A DNA stretch of 64,000 nt, taken from NCBI RefSeq assembly GCF_001661265.1, contig NW_017566998.1, forward strand, positions 372,001 through 436,000, in the 5' to 3' direction. Made by a program: the position numbers and the translations under genes. This document shows, one piece after another, positions 49,001 to 58,475 of this stretch (positions are counted from its first letter, which is position 1; each line of letters begins with the position of its first letter). Source of the stretch: Saitoella complicata NRRL Y-17804 (taxonomy: Eukaryota > Ascomycota > Saitoellomycetes > Saitoellales > Saitoellaceae). The notes beneath the pieces are model-generated. The model did not search any database, was not told the origin of the DNA, and worked only from the letters and a program-made list of their open reading frames with translations.

Positions 49001-49248
49001 GAGGAGCTCATGGCAGAAGGAGCACGGTTCATAGTATTCGATCCCGTGGAAGGCCGCCGATCTGTACCTTCTCGAGATAGCACATTCGATGACACCGCAT
49101 TGGATACGTATGTTTGCGAATAAGATGGCGTTGAAGAGAGAACAGCTCTATCAGACGGCACTGCTGATCCGGAACCTGTCGAGGACGAAAGCAACTGACG
49201 CTGATCGGACGAGCCAGACGAAACGCTGCGATTGAATGGCCTAGACAT
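46093..49248 (-). CDS. BUD6: Bud6/Aip3 actin-interacting polarity factor
   Basis: Bud6 binds actin and formins (Bni1) to promote actin-cable assembly at growth sites. A single-exon frame encodes 1051 residues from ATG 49248 (1053 if the ATG at 49254 is used). The N-terminal half is disordered, Ser/Pro-rich, with proline runs (PPPPPPPPPLKELP) that could bind SH3 or profilin. A short helical segment near residue 100 (EASVTKLLVETKTLLETLTS) is conserved in Aip3 proteins. The AIP3 domain starts about residue 425 (MQVYLQLGQSTKKHQL; FLEKFDYNPASNTEFPHIYI) and continues as long coiled coils to about 860. The C-terminus is acidic. It is convergent with FMT1 (87 bp apart). Confidence 0.93.
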   Translation of the reverse strand: MSRPFNRSVSSGSSDQRQLLSSSTGSGSAVPSDRAVLSSTPSYSQTYVSNAVSSNVLSREGTDRRPSTGSNTMNRAPSAMSSSGSMRRSNPIEASVTKLLVETKTLLETLTSWSQGMAGEGDVSDVYVRLGNEFNIACAAFTRANIEMNDLLRVPQDLRMVLETALAEDPTPDTLERYLPRIRGIIIQLLQGLKRKQARYRVASGSGVSQPSISRTRSAQESRSGTNSPPIMPLPPPQPEPFDEQRLPNPRKPPVQLPVQHDYFPATPSPPPPPPPPPLKELPVPTLGEPVHPLPSSDEPSLPLPRHRNAAGNDPLAALQNSEMLARRASKRYSTYHLKGGAVAAAGPRIGGPGESPPVPQLPKDAAAYNHDRVKTGLGLEVLPIEEDQAGTPRSRDAPSLPSPTFSRTDTRTDTTSAAAVSSEASLVPDTAVRCMQVYLQLGQSTKKHQLSPADMEELSMSSLRLLFLEKFDYNPASNTEFPHIYIADKGTTIRYELENIGDIKEGVVLSLNIHELDEVKKHIDEGLAGVLKEFAGLRKEVEKLREAKQDTRFERPTPATPSTQNSVPSGTPSAGDSSVNPQAANAQLNILSQLRADLGAIRQVHSTFVQKTQSDMENIKDKAKAISKVATSTGAERKFLEEGKAKMEKLSDELVKNMEQVQDRAEDLRNDVLHRRVRPSQAQVDALKKDFAKREQELRTFETHIKTVAASWKSTWEMELNRVVAEQGFLRQQEALLHDHKLDVQATREVVNIIDACVAAFAKQASPKRPAFIHTSPTNSLKTRDALLTEVRAKQPDHESRIDAIARAEAVRQKELEARIGEFEKELGDFVTEGKLKKTGGADEVERMRAARDELVRKAAFTKQAAVDTSEKEFQKEEEHVEAIRETPENAENPRNEDDDEGSASNAPSAEAAVTEETLVIEESLEDAPGAFPTEEASATAALSSAKESIEVPGPLNRTITEDGAGDVFMTPSTELTPAISADATSHPSISNVNEVEGHEAQNGMTDVEGTQSITEIENSVEKSVEEEGMEIPTVQVEQGQEDDDDEELR

Positions 49249-49684
49249 CCTCAAGTTAAAGCTGACGGCAACAAAGCCTCATAGACGGACAGCTACCAGG
49301 TGAATTGTGATCCGGGAGAGGTGTGGATTAAGGTTGGGGGCTGCAGCGCTGTGCAGCGCACGTGAACCGCGAGGACGTGGGCACTCAGGCAATGAGATGC
49401 TATGGACGGAAAAAGAAGAAAGATTCAGAGCTCTGCAAGGCTCATACCGAAAACTATCACCGAGGTTTGCTTCTCTGGTCTGCGTAATGACAGCACGGGA
49501 CAGCCGTGGAGCAGGGGGCCCTCATTGGCGCGCGACGAGAGTCCCCGCTGCGGGTACACACCATTCGTCCTATTCGTAGGAGTTGAGTTTCTCGGCCGTC
49601 GACGTTTCATCCTCGACATCCCCGCTGGCTACCGCCATTCGGTAATCGTAACTCTATCAGCTCCGTCTATTTAGAGCTCACACG
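49249..49684. promoter_or_regulatory. Divergent promoter region of BUD6 and PBP1
   Basis: These 436 bp have no recognisable gene or repeat and no clear TATA box. Confidence 0.3.
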
Positions 49685-52600
49685 ATGGCTACGACCGCGA
49701 CCAACCCTGGGCTCCCGCGCACGGACTCGAAGCCCAACACGCAGCGCCACGAGTCCACCGGCGGTAATTCTGCTGGATCACGGTAGGCGACAGCCATACA
49801 CGCCGATTTCGTTCGTGCGCCGACCACTGACACTTGTGTAGACCTGCCGCCGTGAAGAAAGCATGGGCTCAAGTTGCAACGGGCACTCCCGCTGGCACCG
49901 CCTCTAACACAACCCGTTCGCCTTCTATTGGCCCTCAGTCACGCTCTGTTTCCACTGGAGCACCCGACGGCCCTCGCGAAACCGACACTCCTCAGAAGCA
50001 CATGCACGACCGTCTTCTGTTCTTGATCATTAACCTTGTGGTACGTTGCCGATATCTTGAGTTCATCACATAATGCTAACATACGTCCAGGGAACTCAAG
50101 TATCTGCTACCATCCGCAGCGGAGCACGCTTTTCTGGTATCTTGTTGAGCGCGAAGACCGAGGGTGATTTCGGTGTTGTCCTGAAGAATGCCCGCCAGAC
50201 GCATGCCGCTATGGGAGACGAACCCCTGAAGGAGCAAAGCGAGGCTAAGTATACTCTCATCATTCTCCCTCAGGATTTGGTTGAGATCAGAGCCGACAAA
50301 ATCGACTTGGGACAAGTAGCCGCCGAGAGTAAGAATGGAGGGTTCCGTATTGACACGGACATCTCTGCGCGCCCTACTTCGACTACTCCGCTTGGGTCTG
50401 AGCGCGAGCTCACCCGTTGGGAGCCCGACACGTCGGAACTTGCTGGTCTTACTTTGGAGGAATCCACTGCAAAGGCACCTGGAGGTAACTGGGATCAATT
50501 CGCGACTAATGAGAAGCTTTTTGGCGTCCGAAGCGACTTCCGCGAGGAGCTGTACACCACGAAGATCGACAAGAATCATCCTTTGTACAAACAACGTGAA
50601 GCCGCTGCAGCCAAGATTGCTAGGGAGATTGAACAGAGCACTGTTTCCGGCGCCCATATGATGGAGGAACGTGGTTTGGCTGTTGACGACTCTGGTCTGG
50701 ATGAAGAGGACCTGTACGGTGCTGTTATCCGTGACTCTCTTCCTCAGCGTACCGCTTCGCAGAGTAACAGTCAAGGCGCAGAGGCATTGATGAAGGAATT
50801 GGGCATGAGAAGCGGGAAGGGAGACAGATACACTCCGCCTGCGCTCCGTGGGCCTACCGCCACAGGTGCTGGAGTACCTGGACAGCCGATCGATCCGGCG
50901 ATTATCAGCGCGAAAATGGTCAAGCCCACACCCGCCAAGGAAGAAGAGAAGAACGAGATTGTGCAGGCACCTGTCGTCGAGTCTACTGACAAGGAAGTGG
51001 CTAAAGACCAGGAAAAGACTTCTGCTACGAAGGATGGGAAGATTGAGGCTGAAGTTATCGGATCTTTCAAGCAGTTTGTGAGCGGCGAGCGTGAGCGTCT
51101 CAACCAGAAGAAGCAAGCACTCATGAAGAAGGAAAAGGATGGGCGTTTGCAGGATCTTTTGAAGTTCTCTCAGCAGTTCAAACTCCGCACACCTGTTCCG
51201 GAGGATCTTGTCCCGATCTTGGCTAAAGACAAAGCTAAACAGGAAGAGATCAGGACTAAGGCGCAGGCCGCAACCACGTCCGAAGGAGGTGTTACTGTCA
51301 AGAAGGAACTTAAGGTCCCAAGTGTCGTGGCTGCCGTTGCAGCTGCTAGAGGAACCAGCCCTTTGCAAGTCAAGGGCTCCGAGACTGCTGCTACGGAGGA
51401 GGCACCTTTGTCACAGCGCATTCGAGCTGGTCAGGAGAAAGACAGGCGAGCTGCGGCTGCCAACCAGGCGCCCTCGCCAATCACGAGCCCCACACCGCTT
51501 CCCGTCAGCATGGCTGAAGTACCGGAGTCTCCTAAGCCAACTCCCGCGGCCGCCGCGAAGCCTACTACCAAGCTCAACGTGAAAGCTGCGGAGTTCAAAT
51601 TCAAGCCCAACCCCAATGCAGGTGCGTTTGTGCCCAGCCTTGCACCTCCTTCATCTGTTCGGTCGCCACTATCACCTCAAGCATCTATGCCATCAATTGC
51701 AGCCACTAGTCCTATCATGAGCAGCACAATGACCAGCCCTTCCAGGAGCTTTGTGGCACCGCTGCCTATCACGAACGACAAACCCGCAGCATTCTTCGGC
51801 AACAAGAAGCCAAGGGTGGGCGACAGACCTAGGGTTAAAGACGCATTCGGCCCCTTCAAGCGGACTGAGGGTGACAAGCCAGCTTCAATTCCACCACCCT
51901 TCACATTTGCTCCCATTTGGCCCACAAGTGAGAATGCGAAGAGCTACAAGGATCTTTTCCCGAAGGAGAAGCAACCACCTCAGGCAATGATGCCCATGCA
52001 GATGACTTTCGAAGATGATTCACAAGATCAGTTCCGTGCTGCAAGCATTCCGGGAGCAAGCCCTCATATGCCGCCACAGCCAATGCAATACATCCCTGCA
52101 CAGCAAGCCATCTACGGCGCACAGCAACCTATGGGCGTTGCCTACCCCGGGCCTGGTGGGCCTCAGGGAGGTTTTGGTTACACCATGCGTCCTGGCTTCA
52201 TGCCACAAGGTCCACCTGGGCCCCAGGGTATGACTATGGGGTACGCAGCACCACCACAGTTCGGTGGTCCTCAAGCAGGAAGCTTCGGTCAATACCCCGG
52301 GCCACCAGCCGGCCAAGGTTACGTTCCAGGACCCCAACTCGGTCAAGGCTACCCCAGTCCTGGACGAGCTCCGCCACTCATGATGCACCAATCTCCCGGA
52401 CAGGCACCGGGACACCAAGGACAACCGCAAGCCATGATGGCGATGGCTTTGGGAATGCCGGTCATGCCTGGACAAGCATATGGCTATCCGACTCAGATGC
52501 CGATGATGTACCCCAATATGGGTCAAATGCGACATGGTCCTCAAGGAGCTGGTGGGATGCCGCCCGTGCATCAATCCAACTCCCCACTTAACAGACCGGG

Positions 52601-52694
52601 TCAAATGCCCGGCATGTCAGCACATGGGCCTCTAGCCCATGTAACTTCGCCTGCAGCAGGACATACGCAGGATGGGCCCAAGGAGGCGAAGTGA
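49685..52694 (+). CDS. PBP1: Ataxin-2 homolog Pbp1
   Basis: Pbp1/ataxin-2 binds poly(A)-binding protein and acts in stress granules, mRNA stability and TORC1 control. Exons 49685-49782, 49842-50040 and 50091-52694 encode 966 residues. The Lsm domain begins HDRLLFLIINLVGTQV and continues SGARFSGILLSA. The LsmAD domain follows (ATNEKLFGVRSDFREELYTT and PLYKQREAAAAKIAREIE, about 235-300). A PAM2 motif that binds the MLLE domain of PABP is visible as KFKPNPNAGAFVP (about 600-612). The C-terminal third is Gly/Pro/Gln/Met-rich low complexity. A long antisense frame here is a shadow. Confidence 0.95.
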
Positions 52695-53022
52695 AGGACC
52701 AGCAAGAGTAGATTAGGCTTGGCGATGATGAAGGGAGTTTCACAGGTCAAGGAGTGAGTTTGAAGTATAGCATTTACTTCCTTGAACCTAAGGCAGCTGA
52801 AGGCATGAGGATGTATGAACCCGTATGGTGCAGTGCGCAGATGCGAGTTCAGGAAACATTGGAACAAATAAAAAATGAAAAATTTCTTCTCACAGCTGGT
52901 TTGACTGAATTCTAAGTTAGTGTCGTACTGAATTACCTGTTTTGGCTACAGCCCATCGATCATGAACAGCAACCGCGGCGACACCGGTCTGTGCACCTCC
53001 TTCACAACTAAACACGATACCC
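52695..53022. other. 3' region of PBP1 and upstream region of CCZ1
   Basis: In these 328 bp a possible polyadenylation signal AATAAA lies at 52867-52872. No gene is seen. Confidence 0.4.
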
Positions 53023-54798
53023 ATGATCTCTCCAGCTGTTGTGCCGTCCAGGCTCTCTTACTTCGCAATATACAACCCGACACTTTCGCATTCGGAGGAT
53101 ACGCTTATCGATCAGGTCGCTTTCTACGCATCACGGACGCCGTCGACAACTGATGAACAGCTGCGTCGCGTGGGTCTCGTACAGGGTATCAATTCATTCG
53201 GAAGGCATGCAGCATCTACTCCCATACTGGATAGTGCTCACCTGTCTTTGCAGGGCCTTCTCCGGTACGCACAACGTATCTACCATACGCACAGTTAAAT
53301 CCACAGTCCTCTTGACTGAAGTCGAGCCTGACTGGTGGATATTGGCTTGTATAGACCACTCGCAATCCTCCAAAATAACAAGTAAGTCTTCTAGCCAGAC
53401 GCCAGGCCAGTCCGTGTCATATGATGACCGTGATCTGCCTAATTCGCATGTCCTCAATGCGCAGCTACATCGAGCATATCAGGTCTTTAAGCTCTTGCAC
53501 GGCACACTTGCAAGCCTTCTTGTATCTGAAAACCGAGAGGGTCTGAAACGAATGCTGGATCATTGGTGGGGAAGTTGGGTTTGGAAATGGGACATCGGCT
53601 ACGTCGGGCATGCAGCAATGTCCCTTTGGAATGGTACGAAATTCCTCATTGCATGATATAACAAGCTAACAAGCATGGAATAGGTATGCTTGTCGATAAA
53701 GAAACACGAAACAAAGACACTCTGTCAGAGCTACGCCTGATGACAGACAGACTCCAAGATGAGTATCCTGAGAACATAATTGGCACGGTTGTTGCAAGAA
53801 GGAGTTCGCCGCACGACACAAAAAGCTCGAGAACATGCTTGTCAGCAGATAGTGGCCAACTTTCACGTGCGTATGTTCGAAATCTAGTGCAGTATCTCGA
53901 ATACTTGCATCTCGATGTTGCAAAACACCAGCTCCCGTCGTGTTCCGATACTGCAAATTCCGAGAATGGGCTCTCCAACACAAACAAAAAGTCTCATAAG
54001 GCTGACAGCTCATGGTCGCTGTCCTCCTTGTCCCTTCCGACTCTGCCATGGGGAAAGCCGAGTGCAATTCGCGCGCCCGGGGTTGTTTCCAGTGATACAA
54101 GCCAGACAAATGCAGACATTTCTAACAAAAGGTGGTTAATCGGTCTAGCTGGTGATGAGTCACCACTTTCTACATCCCTTCCGAAGATAACGTCTCAGAG
54201 CCTCTTCATAGAGCCTGATTTACAGATGGATGGTGCTACAGAGGGAAGCGGGGCCTCTCCACGTCAAGTACGTGTTATCGTGTACATGACTGGTCTTCTG
54301 ACATTCTTGATTCTCGTGGAGCCAACATGCTCTCACCTGTCATCTGTCGAGTTTTATCGCCGGATAGCCGGCGAATTGGAAAACGTTGCTGCAGTCGTGG
54401 GACGACCCAGTACACCTACTGATACGGGGCCACGAAAATCTTCAGAATTCGATTTTCTGTTATGGGATCCCGACACACTGGAGATAAAGACATCTATACC
54501 CACTACACCGCATCTTGAGACCCAGGGTTTTTCTACGCCGTCGTCAGATTGGACGATGGAGGATCTCACGCATGTTCACACGCAAGTGGCAAATGTGATA
54601 AGCTCTGCACAAACTTCGGCGGACGTCAAAGTACGGATTATCAAGTCAAGTAAGGGCTTTTGGATCGTTTGGAGAAGACTAGAACACGACCGGGAAGGCG
54701 TTGCAGTCAGGAGGTGGATTCCGGGAGACGGACTGGAGGACGTCGCAAAGGATGCAAAGGAGTTAATCCAAAGTACTTTGGAAGAAAGGAGACCGTAA
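53023..54798 (+). CDS. CCZ1: Ccz1, subunit of the Mon1-Ccz1 Rab7 exchange factor
   Basis: Mon1-Ccz1 activates Ypt7/Rab7 on late endosomes and vacuoles. Exons 53023-53204, 53254-53633 and 53684-54798 encode 558 residues. The N-terminal longin domain starts RLSYFAIYNPTLSHSEDTL, with QLRRVGLVQGINSF and the strand EVEPDWWILACIDHS. Joining the first two exons in frame requires a 49-nt intron with GC at the donor (AAG|GCATGC) and AG at the acceptor (53205-53253); the spliced protein then reads GINSFGRAFSGTHNVSTI without a break. No GT donor in the area gives the right phase. The second intron (53634-53683) is GT-AG with a GCTAAC branch site. VPS20, VPS29 and VTC1 in this window serve the same endosome-vacuole system. 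Confidence 0.88.
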
Positions 54799-54983
54799 AT
54801 AGCTTATGAAAACCTGTTTTCCATCGTGTGGCACAGCTTCAGTACATAAAGAGTGCGGTACGGATTTAAGGTTTTGGGTTGCATGCCTTTGCAGCCGCCG
54901 GAATCAGCCAGATCAAATTGCGGCGCAGACACTTTGTTCGGAACCTCTCCTCGAAGCAACGTAGCAGCAGCTGAGCGATTGAC

Positions 54984-55458
54984 ATGTCCAGAAGAAGACT
55001 CCAACAAGCTACTCTTGCCTCAGGGCCGCCCGATGTCCTTGCGGATGGCCATTTCATTGCGCGCATTCTCGCAGCCCAGGGACAGCAAATCTTCTCCGTC
55101 GAGCTCCCTGATAAATCCGAGGTTCTGGTGGAATTGCCTCCCAAGTTCCGAAGCACTGTCTTCGTGAAGCGTGGAGGGTATGTTCTCGCTGATCTGGGTT
55201 CCTCTGAGAGAACGAACAAGATTGCAGGCGAGATCGTCGAAGTAGTTGTTGAAGAAAAGGAGTGGAGAAAAATGAGCTACTGGTATGTTTGTCTTACGCT
55301 ATCAGATCAATTCGTACTAATACTGGATATACAGGCCAAAGGAGTTCGCGAAGAGGCCCGACCTGGGCTATATGCAGTACGACGACGATGATGACGATGA
55401 GTTGATGGAGAACCCGAACCACAGGATGCCCTCGAGTGACGAGGAGGACGATATGTAA
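54984..55458 (+). CDS. EIF1AD-like S1/OB-fold RNA-binding protein
   Basis: Two exons (54984-55282, 55335-55458; 52-nt intron) encode 140 residues. The eIF1A-like OB fold is visible in GPPDVLADGHFIARILAAQG, FSVELPDKSEVLVELPPKFR and FVKRGGYVLADL, the layout of EIF1AD (Obelix) rather than eIF1A itself. The tail is acidic with five consecutive Asp and ends SSDEEDDM. In animals this protein is nuclear or acts in late 40S maturation; a role here is inferred from family. It is tandem with CCZ1 and convergent with the CCDC25-like gene. Confidence 0.88.
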
Positions 55459-55604
55459 TAATGTGGCAATTATTGGATTCACGGCAAGGCATGGGTTAAA
55501 GCGGAGTTACGGCGTTCTGGCTTTCCATTAGAGAATTCAATATCAAGACGTGAAGTGGGAACAGTGATTTGGACAGATACCTCGTTAAGTAGCATACATT
55601 TTCT

Positions 55605-56354
55605 TTACCAGAAATCGTCCTCGTCACCTTCCTCTCTATCCTGGTTATCGGAGTGTCTGATATTATCATCGTTCCACAGATCGGAGTATCCCACCTTCTT
55701 CTGCTCCGAAAGCTTCTTCCACTCTGCTGCTTGTCCGTCCTCGGCCTTTTGACGTTCCCGCTCTGCCGCCTTCTTGCGTCGTGCGAGCTCCTGCAGTCTT
55801 TCCTGCTTTTCCAAAGCCAGGTTAGGGAAGCGTTCAACCTTGGTCTTGTTGAGGCGGTTTACGATGGGGTTCTCCCGTGTAGCGACGTGCACTCTTTTGA
55901 CCATCTTGTTCTTGTGAAAGCCGACTTGACCGGTAGCCATGCCACCGTCTTTCTTCAAGTTCGACCATGGAGTGTAGATGATAGTAATGCTATCCTTCTT
56001 ATTTCCTATACGCAAAGGTCAGTGCCCGATCTCAACATGCCAAGTACATTCTCCCATACCTTCAATCGAGTTGGCCTTCGTCAACTGCGCACAATCCTGC
56101 AACAGTCCTTCCGGGATTTGCTCCCAAGAAACATCTTCAGGTAGACGGACGTAGACGTGTGCCGAGGAAAGGTTATCCACGTGAAACCAGACATCGTTCT
56201 CCCAGCCGTACTTGATCAGATCTTCGTTCTCTTCCTATCATTGGAATCAGGATTGTGCCCTGCTCTTTGTGGGGTGATCTCAGCGCACCTTGTGTTTACC
56301 CATGTAAATGTACGACGCCGGCGTTGTCGTATTCGAAGAGAAATAGTAAACCAT
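55605..56354 (-). CDS. CCDC25/Jlp2-like protein with an NFACT-R (DUF814) domain
   Basis: Exons 56289-56354, 56060-56234 and 55605-56005, with two 54-nt introns, encode 213 residues. The N-terminus [20 protein letters not shown], then [40 protein letters not shown] and [20 protein letters not shown], match CCDC25 and yeast Jlp2 along the whole length. The C-terminus is a charged coiled coil ([20 protein letters not shown]) ending DEDDFW. The domain is related to the RNA-binding part of Rqc2/NEMF; the cellular role in fungi is not established. Both introns are multiples of three but contain stops or break conservation. Confidence 0.93.
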
Positions 56355-56697
56355 GATGAAGGTCTTTGACGTTTGCGCTCAACGGTGCGATATCCGCTTC
56401 GGGCAATTCGTTGTACAAACACACCAGGGACACCGACCGCGCACGAAAGGACGTAAGAACATTACCGTAACTTACCATATATAAATAGCAGATATCCGGG
56501 TGAAGCTAATGACAGATAACAAAGAGAAAAAAGAGAATGAGCATCATAACCGGCCCATTGGCTACAATCGCCATCAAGGCACACTCCGAAAACCCGCCAA
56601 TGTAACCCCACCCGTCAAATCCACAGACCTTCCAACCTCTCCTTTTTCAGTACTCATATATGTTCCCTTGACTTGTCCATCATAGCTTCGCCTGGCG
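56355..56697. other. Upstream region of the CCDC25-like gene and 3' region of the aminotransferase gene
   Basis: In these 343 bp no gene, repeat or clear regulatory word was found. Confidence 0.3.
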
Positions 56698-57894
56698 TCA
56701 ATGCTTGGCACCCTCATATCCGCACTCGGCGAGAGCGGCTTTCAGGCCTTCCAAGGCCTTGGTCAAGTCACCCCTCTGCTCGTCGGTTGCGGTGACCCCC
56801 ATATGTCCAACCCTGAAGTACTTCACCTGCGGCAACAAACCACCAGCGAAAACGATATCCCTTGCCGCCAACTTGGGCAACAAGTCCGTGGGGGCGATAC
56901 CATCGGGAAGCTTGACGGCAGTCATGGTGTTTGCGGACTCCTCGGGCTTGTTAGGAACCTGCTCCAAACCCATCGCCTTGACGAAGTCCTTGACCTTCTT
57001 GGAGGCAGCCTTGTGCTTGGCGAAACGCTCCTGCATGCTAGTCTGCAAGATCTGCTTCAAGGAAGCGTTGAGAGCGTAGATCAACTGAACAGCAGGAGTA
57101 GCAAAATAAGCGGGCTTACGGCTCTCGTAAGCTTTCATGATAGGAATCCACTTCTTCAAGGAAGCAAAGAAACTTGCTGGCTTAGCCTTGCGGTTCTCGA
57201 AGGCCTGGACGGCGCGCTTGCCGAGCATGACGATACTCAACCCGGGAGGGACACCGATGGCTTTTTGCGAGGCGGTGAGGGCGACGTCCACGCCCCACTT
57301 GTCGAACTCGAGGTCCTCGGCGCCAACCGAGCAGACACCATCGACAACGACGAGGGTCTCGGGCGACACCCGTTGGACGAGCTCGCAAACGGTACGGGGA
57401 TCAGACAAAACACCGGTGGAGGTGTCAACGTGGGTAATAGTGATAACCTTGAACTTCTTCTCCTTCAAAGCCTTCTCGATCTGCTCCAAAGTGGGCCTGC
57501 CACCAATAGGAGCCTGAAGCTGCGTAGCCTTTCCTCCATACGTCTCGATACACTCCGCGAACCCGTCAGCGAAGTAACCGGTGTGCAACACCAGAGCCTC
57601 CTCTCCAGGCTCGATGAGGTTAGCAGCAACGATATCCCAGCCCAAAGTACCAGATCCGCTCAGAACAAGAGGCTGAGATGCGGGATCGGAGGTGAGGAAG
57701 ACCTTGCGGAGCATCTCGAGGGATTCACCAAAGACGTTGATGAAGGGCGCGCCGACGTGGGACATGGAGGGGTGTGCGTTTGCTTGGAGGACTTCATCGG
57801 TGAACTCGATGGGTCCAGGGATCATGAGCAAAGGATGGGGAATGGCGTTTGGTGAGGACATTTTTTGTGATGATTGATGGAAGGACCGGATCAA
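56698..57894 (-). CDS. AGX1: Alanine/serine-glyoxylate aminotransferase (PLP-dependent)
   Basis: The enzyme converts glyoxylate to glycine using alanine (or serine) as amino donor. The uninterrupted frame from 57894 encodes 398 residues; a second ATG at 57861 gives 387. The family start LLMIPGPIEFTDEVLQANAH follows the second Met. The PLP-binding lysine lies in LTASQKAIGVPPGLSI, preceded by the cofactor-binding Asp in VVVDGVCSVGAEDLEFD. The first 11 residues (MIRSFHQSSQK) are basic and hydroxylated, like a mitochondrial presequence; the C-terminus AKH is not a standard PTS1. A 384-codon antisense frame covers nearly the whole gene and is a codon-bias shadow. Confidence 0.95.
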   Translation of the reverse strand: MIRSFHQSSQKMSSPNAIPHPLLMIPGPIEFTDEVLQANAHPSMSHVGAPFINVFGESLEMLRKVFLTSDPASQPLVLSGSGTLGWDIVAANLIEPGEEALVLHTGYFADGFAECIETYGGKATQLQAPIGGRPTLEQIEKALKEKKFKVITITHVDTSTGVLSDPRTVCELVQRVSPETLVVVDGVCSVGAEDLEFDKWGVDVALTASQKAIGVPPGLSIVMLGKRAVQAFENRKAKPASFFASLKKWIPIMKAYESRKPAYFATPAVQLIYALNASLKQILQTSMQERFAKHKAASKKVKDFVKAMGLEQVPNKPEESANTMTAVKLPDGIAPTDLLPKLAARDIVFAGGLLPQVKYFRVGHMGVTATDEQRGDLTKALEGLKAALAECGYEGAKH

Positions 57895-58475
57895 CGGATG
57901 GTTCTATGAGCCAATGGAGGCTGACGTCAGTAGCTGTACTGCAAGATGGACTTAATCTGGCTGTTCCTTACCTTCTTGATGGAGATATTTGGTCGAGGGA
58001 GTGGTAAGGTCTGTTGGTGGTGGGTCAGATGCACTGAAATTCGGTGGAGGTTTGGGATGAGCAGGTGCTCGCGGCACCGAGCGGATCGTAACAGCGGGGA
58101 AGCCATAGCGTTAAAAACGAAGGGAAACCAACGCTGGACTTAAGTATCCTAACGTAAGCCGTCATACGGTAACCTTCCACGGTCCGTCCGGTTATATGGA
58201 ATGGAGATAAGGGTGGATCCGGGATGCTCCATTTTCTGTTTACGGGGCTTGATCTCCGCTGTCAATCGGCTATGCTATCGTCGGTTAGCTGGATCAATTG
58301 GAAGCAGCATCGAGTTCGAGGATTCTTCTCAATTATTTTGCAGGGATCCTTGGCAAGTCTCGGCTCTTGCTAACCGGCAGCGGCTGATCTGCATCCACCG
58401 ACAATGTTCCGAATTATCCACTACGTATACCCTCGGCTGTAGAGATTTTATTTGACAGTAAACTGCCGACCGAGA
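57895..58475. promoter_or_regulatory. Divergent promoter region of the aminotransferase and MFS genes
   Basis: These roughly 580 bp have no recognisable gene, RNA or repeat. A frame at 57946-58143 is short and featureless. Confidence 0.3.

Noticed and set aside
50076-51368. 430-codon minus-strand frame opposite PBP1
   Set aside because: The plus strand encodes clear Lsm/LsmAD protein; the antisense product is low-complexity without motifs.
56701-57855. 384-codon plus-strand frame opposite the aminotransferase gene
   Set aside because: It mirrors a strongly conserved gene, has no recognisable domain, and arises from codon bias on the real strand.
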